Positions 25,201 through 34,293 of a stretch of 64,000 nucleotides of DNA are shown here, one piece after another. The DNA comes from Liolophura sinensis. Taxonomy: Eukaryota; Mollusca; Polyplacophora; Chitonida; Chitonidae. A program made the translations under genes and the position numbers. The notes below the pieces were generated by a model, which had not been told where the DNA came from, searched no databases, and worked only from the letters and a program-made list of their open reading frames with translations. Positions within the stretch are counted from its first letter, which is position 1, and every line of letters starts with the position of its first letter. The DNA is taken from contig NC_088295.1 in the NCBI RefSeq assembly GCF_032854445.1, forward strand, positions 50,953,385 through 51,017,384, written 5' to 3'.

Positions 25201-27979
25201 GAATATATATGACGTCAATGGAGACATTTGAGTCTTGGTGTAAAATAATCAGCCTAAAGAGTTCAACATTAATTTATATGACAAAAAAATGTATTTCAAC
25301 TGCTATTCTTGGCAATGATATGGACGTCCGAAATTTAGACGCGCAGACCTTGATTTTACAGATAATTGGATATAGGCGACAAGGTAAAGGAAGCAGAGTG
25401 TAGGTCTTGATTTCAGAGAAACATTCAGGATATAATAAAACAGACGCTTGTAATCTTAAACTGGGGTAAAAGCATGACGACGGGTACATCACTTCCTGTT
25501 CTGCAATGAATCTTCTTGACAGGATAATATTTAGAGACCCACCCATCATGTCGTTCACAATGCTTAGCATACGCTTATAGTGTTCTGTGATCATGACAGT
25601 CCAGGATAGCCAGAAAATTTCGTGGTCACAATGGTGTACGCTATATTTATTATTTACTGTCCCTTTAAAATTTGGGAAAATTCCGCAGCTTTGTCAACAT
25701 TTTTGGAAGAAGAGTGCATCCCCCAATCATTAATATTTGCCATCTCCATTAGGGATAGTATTTATTCATTCTTCGCGTTAATAGTTAATAGAGTCAACGG
25801 CGATCCTGATTATTATGAGGTAGAGAGCATGGGCTGTGTGTGTAGATGAGATTATTATATGAGTGTGCAAGATTACACACTAGCCCAGACGTATATTACC
25901 TATTTTAATTGTTATCCTGGATGTCTAACAACCCTCATCTTGTATTGTAAGAGATATTGAATCTCAACATAGCTGGCGATTCCTGAGCTGAAATCTGAAA
26001 AATCACCTATATTAACACTTGATAACTTATTATTTATTGAAGAAAGGATTACTTATATGATATACTGACGAACTGACAGAACATACATCAGAACTTAATG
26101 TAATCATAATTTTTAGTCATTGCTCTTCTTATCTTTCCTGTTGGTGATTGTTAGTTATTTTTAACAGGTGAACAGGTAAGAAAGATACTGAGTTTCTTAC
26201 CAGAGTTCAAGGGTTCTGTTCGATTTCTGTTCTTCCTGTATAACCATGACTGTTTTCTGGACAATTTAAAAGTATAGCGGTCAAAATGTGCCAAAGAAAG
26301 GAAATTACAACAAACATTTACAACATTGAAGAGGATACTTCTTGAACTCATACCTCAAGGAAAGGAAAGCTATAACATTTGTCTAGTATATTCACAGTTT
26401 TTTTCCATTTCAAAGTCACTGAAGACGTGTGACATATGTGCAGACATTATGTCCACAAATCACCCAAGGAAATTCTGACCTCAGGTAGGTTTGGTTCTCT
26501 TGGGCGGACCGGAAATGCTGAAAATAGCCATACCAATACGTTTAATTGACGATTACTGTTCTCAAGTAGAAGCTGTGACCAAGAAAGACCCTCTGACAGG
26601 ACATAGGAAAGAATAAAAGAAAGTACTGTAAGTCACCTAAAGTTTGGTGTGTATAAATGCATTTCACATGCACTTGAAGACCTTAAAACGATACTTTTAA
26701 TGCTAACATATTTTTTTTTTAATCGAGCTTCACAAAAAGCTCTTTTGTGAATGGTCATCTCAGGTGGATGAACCAGAAAAATGTAACGATTGGAAAAAAC
26801 TGAACTTTAGGTGAAATAGAGTATTTGAGGCAGTTCCAGCAGTGGTAGGACTTTGTTAAACCTTGTTTACTCTAATCTTAGACTCCAGTCAGATCGTTTC
26901 CATGGCAAAGGATATCTGGGGAGGTTTTTATAAACAAGATCTGTGGATATAATTTGAAAAAATACCATTTTGTGAAGAATTCGGCTCAAGTGTTAGGCAT
27001 CTTTTTAACTGAATTTTATAACGGAAATTTTTATCTGTAAAATTCGTAAGTTTTAGCCCCAACTTTATCATATGCCTGTTGTCTTCACACAGGCGCCATG
27101 ATAGGAGGCGTTGCGGCTGCCGCTGGTCTACTGGTCTTTGTCCTCTCCTTGGTAATGATACGCCGTAGGTAAGTATAAGGTTCCCAGGGTTAAGTATTTC
27201 TTTGTGACTTCGGACATGTAAGATTTTCTTTTAAGTAACAACACCACATGTTAAATTCAATATTATGTAGATGAATATTAATACACATTGACGTCAGATC
27301 TCTAAGGCTTCCCGTCTTTTCGGCAAGCAAACATCGCCTCCTTATTGGAACACCTTGTTAACGAGCCCATAAGTCAGAAAAGCCCTTTCCATGCCCCTTT
27401 TATTCCACTTTTGTGCCGAGCAGACGAAGGAAGTTAAATCCACGGTTTTCTGGACGAGTCCATATGTTTGACGACTCAGTTGACGACGACGCCCGTGGAG
27501 GTCAGCTTGCGTCCCCCGTAGATGAGGTTGCCACGCCGACATCGCTGTCCGAGGAGGGTCAAACACCATGGACTTTTGGACCCCCTGATCTGAATTACGC
27601 CACTATCCACACTGACGGAGGTCACATTTCGGCGAACATCCAGGACATCACACCTGTTCCTGCCCAGCCAGCCCCTCCTGCCCCACCTGCCCCGCCAGTC
27701 CCACCACCCCCACCACCAAGAGACCGGTCAGGAGGAAGACAGCTCTACGCCGTGGTAAACAGGAACCTCAGCGCTACTCCTGTCCATGCCGGAGCTCAGT
27801 TATATGGTGAAATGACTGAACGTTCAGCGAATGCATTGCTATCCACGCCCGTAACGACACTGGCCGTAAAGCAGAAACCTAATCGCAGATCGTACCAAGG
27901 TTTATGGCGACAAAATCAGAGCACGTCACCCCGTTATATCAATGAAGACACGATCACCAACACACTCTCTCCGAGATGA
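21926..27979 (+). CDS. SUEL-lectin single-pass membrane receptor, partial (four 3' exons)
   Basis: Predicted product: a type I membrane protein binding carbohydrate outside the cell and, by inference, signalling through its tail. Exons 21926-22286, 24599-25120, 27093-27168 and 27424-27979 have GT-AG borders and matching phases (1, 1, 2) and give about 504 residues to the TGA at 27977. Domains in order: a SUEL/galactose-binding lectin domain with about ten cysteines; a Ser/Thr/Pro-rich stalk with N-glycosylation sequons (NKT, NST, NGT) and a K-A-E-V-S-R type repeat; a transmembrane helix ending in basic residues; and a tail with a polyproline run and five tyrosine motifs. The 5' end is unresolved: a signal-peptide exon must lie upstream, and the acceptor is uncertain because TAG at 21923 is in frame. 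It resembles EVA1-like SUEL membrane proteins only in general layout, because the tail differs. I do not assign a gene symbol. Confidence 0.85.
22290..24595 (+). other. Lectin receptor intron, no other gene seen
   Basis: 2.3 kb between the lectin-domain and stalk exons, AT-rich. At 23558-23602 the complement looks like a tRNA D-arm joined directly to a T-arm without an anticodon arm; this is probably an old SINE remnant. Confidence 0.55.
24599..25120 (+). CDS. Lectin receptor exon: mucin-like stalk
   Basis: Acceptor TCTCACAG, donor AAAG|GTAATG, entry and exit phase 1. The product starts GNKTALFSIDQDLCG and is then rich in Thr, Ser, Pro and Asn, as in O-glycosylated stalks. An 18-bp tandem repeat at about 24860-24940 encodes four copies of a hexapeptide close to A-E-V-S-R-K. 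No second lectin domain. Confidence 0.82.
24860..24942 (+). repeat. 18-bp coding repeat, hexapeptide AE(V/I)(S/P)(R/K)K
   Basis: GCAGAAGTTTCCAGAAAG is repeated four times with small changes, in frame within the stalk exon. It yields a Lys/Arg- and Glu-rich spacer between Thr-rich segments. Confidence 0.9.
25125..27090 (+). other. Lectin receptor intron, no other gene seen
   Basis: About 2 kb between the stalk and transmembrane exons. Short frames on both strands lack recognisable domains. Confidence 0.55.
27093..27168 (+). CDS. Lectin receptor exon: transmembrane helix
   Basis: Acceptor TCTTCACACAG, donor GTAG|GTAAGT. Encodes GAMIGGVAAAAGLLVFVLSL then VMIRR: about 22 hydrophobic residues followed by a basic stop-transfer. 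Small residues spaced by three (GxxxA type) could favour helix pairing. Phase 1 in, 2 out. Confidence 0.88.
27424..27979 (+). CDS. Lectin receptor terminal exon: Pro-rich, tyrosine-motif tail
   Basis: Encodes the cytoplasmic tail and the stop TGA (27977-27979). The acceptor is a NAGNAG site (GAGCAG, 27418-27423), so one residue may vary. Tyrosines: LNYATI (27590-27607) fits the ITIM consensus; QLYAVV (27740-27757) is ITIM-like except for Q at -2; LYGEM (27800-27814) contains YxxM; SYQGL (27890); RYINE (27932-27946) contains YxN. A run of Pro and Ala-Pro-Pro lies at about 27655-27720. Acidic DDSVDDDA near the membrane. Confidence 0.85.
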
Positions 27980-28882
27980 ACACCATGGCCATCGCGCAAA
28001 CACTTCCGGTGTGAAAGACTTTAAACATGTGATTAGCATTAATTTGTGTGGTTAATTAGAAGCATGGCCTTGAGTAAATTGCGAGGAGGCAATATAGGCA
28101 CGAAAACTCCTAACAAAGTGGATGGGTGATGTTCATTATATCATGGTGGCAACATTAATTCACTTTTGGAGGGGTAAGGTATGCCACCCACATCTGTTGC
28201 TGACAGAATTAAGCCATTGACTGTATGACACAACACTGTGGAACGATCGCAGAGAGATGGCTAAAAGGAGATTAAACGTTTTAAGTGGCTTTTGTCATCT
28301 ATTAGACTTTCGTTTTTTTACATGTTACTGTCGATACAATGTTTTAATTGGTTTTATACTATCCCCAGATTTACGTTTTTGAAAGGTGATTTTCTTTTCT
28401 TGTTGAAATTGGTTAAATGTTGCTTTGTTTTACAAACAGGCTATTAGCGCATGTTTTATCCACGGAGAGCTTTGTTGACTTTGTTCCACCCTTCCTATAT
28501 AAAGTAAGGCTTCTATTAGATATGTGACTGGTCACAATATGACTAATTTTCATTGTTCTTATCGTATGTATTCACAAAGTCTTATGTCAGTTATTATGTT
28601 GTGTGCCTCTGTTTTAACAAAAAAAAGCAGCAACGTAGATTTGTCCAGTGTCGCATTTCTTTTTTTGTTAAATGTCAGTCTTCATTTGGTATAAGGCAAC
28701 TCACAAAGTTGTTTGTATTATTTTCCTAAACACTTCTTCTATGATGGGCTGTTAATACATTTTAAAGTCCGATAATTGAGGAGGACTGAAAGCTAAGGGT
28801 ATATATATGTCTCTCTAGTACAGAGCTGAAAAATACCTGCCATTTCAGGTGAAAATTATTGCTCAATGGAATGGTTTTGCAG

Positions 28883-29053
28883 TTTAAAAGTGTTTCCAAC
28901 CTGAAAATTACGTATAAGAATGGTAGGACAGGTCTTTGTAAACTAGAAAGCAGTCCATTGCGGACTGGTCTGTCAAAGCCTGAAAACGTACCTTCTGACG
29001 AGACGAGTAACTATTACGCCACTTCAGACATTAAAAGTGAAAAATGTATGTGA
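28883..29053 (+). other. Possible alternative terminal exon
   Basis: Open frame to TGA at 29051 with a Ser/Lys-rich, tail-like composition and NYYATSDI. It has an internal RTGLxKxE duplication. A candidate acceptor TTTTGCAG ends at 28882, and AATAAA follows at 29070. Phase with the transmembrane exon (2) is not met from 28883 but is met from a weaker AG at 28890. No family match. Confidence 0.25.
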
Positions 29054-29069
29054 GATATATATTTGTTTT

Positions 29070-29075
29070 AATAAA
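29070..29075 (+). terminator. Candidate polyadenylation signal
   Basis: AATAAA 17 bp after the stop of the possible alternative exon and about 1.1 kb after the main lectin-receptor stop. An ATTAAA at 28271 is a nearer alternative. Confidence 0.3.
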
Positions 29076-30071
29076 GGATGCATTTAAATATGATTGGAAT
29101 TCTGTTCCCTTTTTTGTATGTGGTACAATCGATATACAACGAAAAAAAATTCCTATCCAGTATTATGATACAATTTATTTATTTGTTTGATTATAGCTCT
29201 TCAACCAGCAATATTACACTGCACAAACAGCCCTGGTGTTTTCGGGTGATTATTGTCGCCAAGGGCCCACGAACAATGAGAGCGGAGCTAGGAATGTACA
29301 CATTTTATGTCGGATTTGAACCCGCGGCTCTTTTGTCCCAGCGACAGAAAGAAAACTTTTTTTGTCACTCGATCACTACCCGCTTCCCAGTTTAATATAA
29401 TTACATATGGCACACTGCATATTTTAACGTTCTTTGACAAAGAAAACATGTAGTCAAGGCTTTCCAAACGGTTGTTTGTTTCTTCTATTGTCTTGCTGAA
29501 AATTTGGCTCGTCGCTGATTGAAATCAGCTACCCTCCCCTGATAACACATGGGAGCCTCCGTTCCACACCCTGCCGAAATACAAGGAAACCTCAGAGATA
29601 AATGAACATAAAAACCCACGGATTTGCCGAAAATTCTGAGAACTAGCTTACGAAACCATGTTTAACACAAACCACCCAAGAACAATATAATGTATTATAA
29701 TGCACGGAATTAGGACAGAATTATGCAAAGAGAAGCAATCAACAGTTCCAATGATGCTGAAAAGACGCAAGAAAGGTGAATGAATGAAATTAGTATTCCA
29801 GTTGTGTATGCATACTAGTTTCTCAGTTTCTCACTTTTTCATAGCAACTCTTATATCCGGGGCGATCTGATTGAAAATGACGATTATCAAGCCCCTAGCC
29901 CCGTGTTAAGTGGGATTATGAAGCAGTGCCAGAGATTCTGAAAGCTCTGTCAGCATTTACTTAAAAAAAATTATACTCATTGTAAAACTTAAGAAAGTTA
30001 TTGTGAAGGCGTTTGATGGAATAACCTTGACAAAACACTTTTTGAAGTAAGTACTTTGGCTGACTTTGACT

Positions 30072-30124
30072 GAAATTGTCACTTATTCTTGTGTACGGCG
30101 TAAAGCACCAATGAAATAAATAAA
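30072..30124 (+). mobile_element. SINE-A 3' tail fragment
   Basis: TTGTGTACGGCGTAAAGCAC plus CAATGAAATAAATAAATG only. Confidence 0.75.
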
Positions 30125-30300
30125 TGAAATCAAATTGTCACATAACACACAGGATTTAACAGGTTTTATCCACCTACCCTAAGTATAGGAGTCCTACAGA
30201 CATTTACACGATATCCGAATGGGAAGTGGCAGTAAAACCAATTTTTCAACATAGGCCTACAGATTATTGCGGTAACGCACAAACGTTGTAGGCCTATAAG

Positions 30301-30473
30301 TGAATGGCCGCCTTTTTGGCCTAATGGTTAGAACGTCCGTCTCGAAGTTCGCCCATTTTAAAAATGGTACTTGATGCCTCAAAAGCCCGGTCGTGAAGGG
30401 TTAGAGCATGGAAACAGTATTGGTTGGCCCATTGTCAGTGTGATGTGACTGGATGTGGTGTCATGTCTGGTGT
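30301..30473 (+). mobile_element. SINE-C 5' part, split by SINE-A
   Basis: tRNA-like head (TTGGCCTAATGGTTAGAACG), then GGTTAGAGCATGGAAACAGT and GTGATGTGACTGGATGTGGT. It is interrupted at 30473 and continues at 30746. Confidence 0.85.
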
Positions 30474-30745
30474 GGGGCCTCCGTGGCTCAGTCGGTTAGC
30501 GCGCTAGCGCAGCGTAGTGACCCAGAAGCCTCTCACCAATACGGTCGCTGTGAGTTCAAGACCAGCTCATGTTGGCTTCCTCTCCGGCCGTACGTGGGAA
30601 GGTCTGCCAGCAAACTGCCGATGGTCGTGGGTTTCCCCTGGGCTGTGCCCGGTTTCCACCCACCATAATGCTGGCCGCCGTCGTATAAGTGAAATATTCT
30701 TGAGTACGGCGTAAAACACCAATCAAAATCAAAATAAAAAAAAGC
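30474..30745 (+). mobile_element. SINE-A, full length, nested in SINE-C
   Basis: Complete element: head GGGGCCTCCGTGGCTCAGTC with A-box and B-box (GTGAGTTCAAGACC), CTTCCTCTCCGGCCGTACGT body, TTCCCCTGGGCTGTGCCCGG, and the 3' block CGTCGTATAAGTGAAATATT / GAGTACGGCGTAAAACACCA with an A-rich tail. Flanked by a 12-bp target duplication CATGTCTGGTGT at 30462-30473 and 30746-30757. Confidence 0.95.
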
Positions 30746-30890
30746 CATGTCTGGTGTCTTCGGCATAAGACACTTCACTGGCGTCAGTGAACAGCCATAA
30801 CACAGTATATATGTACGCACAAATTATGTCTCCTTGTGTTCATATGACGTCATCCAAACATAACTCCAAGCATACGTACATATTCTATAG
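30746..30890 (+). mobile_element. SINE-C 3' part after nested insertion
   Basis: Resumes with CATGTCTGGTGTCTTCGGCA and AAGACACTTCACTGG, ending near a CATACGTACATA tail, matching the order in the intact copy at 19468-19812. Confidence 0.8.
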
Positions 30891-30894
30891 GCGA

Positions 30895-33800
30895 AACACT
30901 CGATTGTTTGATTGACTTGTTGGTTGATTTAAAGTTGCTTTTAACATGATTTGGATGATACAACGATATGAGACTATTTTCATGTACGCCGACAGGTCAG
31001 TAGGTTTGCGTGTAGTTTTGCCTTACTAAAAAGCATTACGGAGATACCATTAGCAATGTCCATTAGAGAACAACTGTATCTGCATGATAATCCTTGAGAC
31101 ATCTTTGTTTACTCGTGAGAGAGAGTGCGCGAACAATTTCATCTCTGAAGAGATCTTGAGATCAATCGAACAACGTTTTGGGTGGAAGGTTCTGGAAGTA
31201 GTTGATGCATTCCTAGAAAATTTACCAGTGATAGTTACAGGTTAATCACAAACACCTTTGGATAGTACAGTCAAGTCTTTGTCATGGCGAAAATGCTACT
31301 GAACTAGCAGTCATTTTACATTTTTGAAATTTGTTCTTGTTCTGATGTCCACCCCTTGTTGTAGAATTTTCCCTGAACCTACTTTTCTGGCAATATCAAG
31401 GGCTCAGAGCCGTCATCAAAACAATGGGTGACGCCTGATTGCTCCATTTGCATAGTATTGTCTTCATCAGCGAATGATATATCTATTAGCAGTCTGCATC
31501 TGTCAAGTGGCAAAAACCTTTCGTGACGCCACTGTTCACAATATGGTCAGAAAAGGTCACTCAGGTATCCAGTGTTTTAAAGGCCGTAAAGCAGAAACCT
31601 ATCCTCATGAATACTTTTTTTTTTTAAATCTAATTTCAAAGTAGATATTTACAATCTGCAAAGAACATAACAGAATAATTTAGTCCTTCCTTCATCTTAG
31701 TGTTTGGCGGAACTTTTAATTACCGGTATTCTTGATGGAAAGTCCAAAAATCTGATCAAAGGTTTGCTCTGAGAGTGTAATTTTCAGACTTGTAGATCAC
31801 AGCTAAGGAAATAACACGAACGTTTACTTACCGAAGCTAATATACCTTAACTTACCGTAATAAAGGGTGTAAATAAAGGAAGTACACAGCTGGGCATATA
31901 AACTGTTGATAAACTGTTAGCAACCCAGCTGAAAACCTTGTAAATCTTACATGTAAATGTACAGGTCAACCGAATATTTAGCTGATAGCGTACAAGAAAT
32001 ATAAACAAAATGTGGACTGCTTAATTTTCTTTGCTTCATAACCAATACAAGCCACCCTTTTGAATTTTTCTTATTACGTAATTAACTGAGAGTTCACTAC
32101 ATATTGACGTTTTTCTTCCCTTTTATAATTTTTTTTTTATTTTATCAAAATGTGAGATAAAGCTGCCATCGGAGAAAGACTGTCTTGTCTTAACTTACTT
32201 CTACTGATCCAATAAACATGTTAGAACCAATTAGGTTTGGCCACCTCAGGTGATACCAATAACATCCCTGAACCACGGACTAAATGGTGGCTGAGGTTTA
32301 GTTACCTTCTGAAGTGCTGTGGACCATCGCAACCCGAAATCTGAAACCTACGATGTCAGTTTGCGGCAATCGTCTGTCAAAAAAAGTTTTCTAAAACTTA
32401 CCCAGAATTAGGATTTTGAGATATGGTCAAAACTTTTTTCAGTCACGTAATTTCAATGGCCTGTAACTTGAGAACTACGAAAGCTATAGTTTTCACGATC
32501 TGGCCAGAAACATTTAAATGACATCACCCTACTCCAGAAATAGAAATGTTGGCCGAAGCCTGTGCATTTAACTTAGGCTTTGGAGGTAACTGTGTACTAG
32601 GCCTACGACACATGTGCTGCAAGTAACCTGTCCCAAACGTCGGCCGCCTGTCTCTCAAGACGAGAAATGAACAACACTCCCTCATGTCCACAGCTATCAA
32701 CGCACAATTTTCAATGTTTGCACGTAGCCTAAAACCGCAGTGCATGATGTTCGCAGTGAATGATGGGTAATTCTCAACAATTCCGACGGCATTCCCCCTA
32801 CCCCCGTGAGCACTTTGGAATATAAGTCAAAGCAATGGCCAAATTTACGGACAATGTCTACCCACACATGTACCTTGAGTCATGAAGAGCCCAAAACGTG
32901 CTACTCTTATCAGGCCAAATTCAACCGTTAAAGAAAAGTCGCGGTTTCCAGTTTCTATTCAGGTCTAGACCTTACATGCCCGTAACGAAGAGATGGGGTT
33001 TACGATGCCACACGGAAAAGTAACTACGAAACCGTACGCCATGGCTTTGGACAGAGGATCGCAACACAACACAAACCACCGCTTATTCCTTCTAACTATT
33101 TACACCAAAATTTGATATCTGTCCTCGTCCGCTCTCAGAACTGAATTGAGCCCAGGCACAACCAGATGGGACACTAGAGAATGTACCTAGGCCTACTTAA
33201 CCACGTGCGTTTATCGCCAAGGCATAACTCGATCAAGACGCTGTGGTGGTTTAAAACACTAGACACATTGCATATGATATCTTAGTGTGGGGTTCAAACC
33301 CAGTTGGTTATTTTTCATTTTTGTCATGCTTTTCCTCCATGTTAACTGTTTTTGTAAATACTGTTACAATTTGTACATGCAGGTTGAATATGTTGAATTT
33401 TCCATTGCCTATGTACTTCGGCAGTTGAATAAGGCTATTCGTGTGTTAAGGCTATTATGTGTGTTAGCATCTGTTGGTAAACAAATGTTTTCCAAAGCTT
33501 AATTTTTCCGATCGTGGCAAATTAGTTCAGTTCATTACTTTCATAGTGTTTTTTTTTGTTTGACATTCAATAGGGCCTTGATGCTTGGTCACCAGTATCG
33601 CTGTAAGGAGCGTAACAGCTTTAATTCCACTTGTAGCCATCCGGCTAACGGTAAGCCCACATAATATATAGCCAATAGGCCTAGTCATTTGGTTACACCA
33701 AACAAACACGTGGCAGTGTGTTTACTGTTCGACTATATGGAGTTCGCAGCATGTCTAGAGTGCCTAGATAGAGATACAGGTACTTTTAGAGTAGCCGAGC

Positions 33801-34015
33801 TTAATAAACTGGGTATGCAGGTGCATCTAAAGCCTAGATGTATCTGTAGATGTAGGTGTTTGCCTGTTAGAACTCTTTTGCAACGGAGGTAATATTAGTG
33901 TATACCTGAACGAGATTGTCTTTCGACATTTCTGCATCGTGGTACACAGGATGTCGCGTTTATCGGTCACTAATCAGTGATGATGAAGGAAAAATGATGA
34001 TTTCATCCCTCTGTG
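30895..34015. other. Intergenic DNA upstream of ZFC3H1
   Basis: About 3.1 kb of unique sequence with no supported gene. The frame 33287-33502 starts with a hydrophobic leader-like stretch but leads nowhere recognisable. 31582-31601 repeats 20 bp of the lectin-receptor terminal exon. The ZFC3H1 promoter should lie in the last kilobase; no TATA box stands out. Confidence 0.45.
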
Positions 34016-34019
34016 AAAA

Positions 34020-34037
34020 TAATTTTCCTTAACCATG
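34020..34037 (+). promoter_or_regulatory. ZFC3H1: ZFC3H1 start-codon context
   Basis: In-frame TAA at 34020-34022 and AACC before ATG 34035 (A at -3) support this ATG as the translation start. Confidence 0.75.
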
Positions 34038-34293
34038 TCTAGTCAAGTAGACAATGAAGTGTTAGAGGAGGGCGAAATTGAGGATGAGGAAGAAGAAACT
34101 GGTTCCAACCAAGGCACCTCCTCCAAAAATGGAGAGAGAAGTAAAATTGAAAGTGGACGCACATCGTCAAAATCTTACACAGGCCGACGTCGCCGACACA
34201 GACACGGGATAAGTACGCCTCCTCCGTCGAATGTCTGGGAAAACGTACCTGGTCAACGTTCACATGAGCCAGTGTTACGGCCGTTAACGGAAG
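34035..34293 (+). CDS. ZFC3H1: ZFC3H1 exon 1
   Basis: Residues 1-86. Acidic EEGEIEDEEEE near the N-terminus and a basic RRRRHRHG patch. Donor AAG|GTGGGTA gives phase 1, which exon 2 requires. The frame stays open to 34469, and a weaker donor (GAT|GTATCC, end 34455) would also keep phase, so a longer exon 1 is possible. Confidence 0.8.

Larger units (their letters stand above)
27980..30065. other. 3' UTR and intergenic DNA
   Basis: Follows the lectin-receptor stop. Besides the possible exon at 28883, 29200-29395 contains a B-box-like GGTTCAAATCC on the complement, perhaps an old tRNA-derived repeat. Nothing else identified. Confidence 0.5.

Noticed and set aside
33287-33502. Small secreted protein with hydrophobic N-terminus
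   Set aside because: Leader-like start only; no domain, cysteine pattern or splice continuation.
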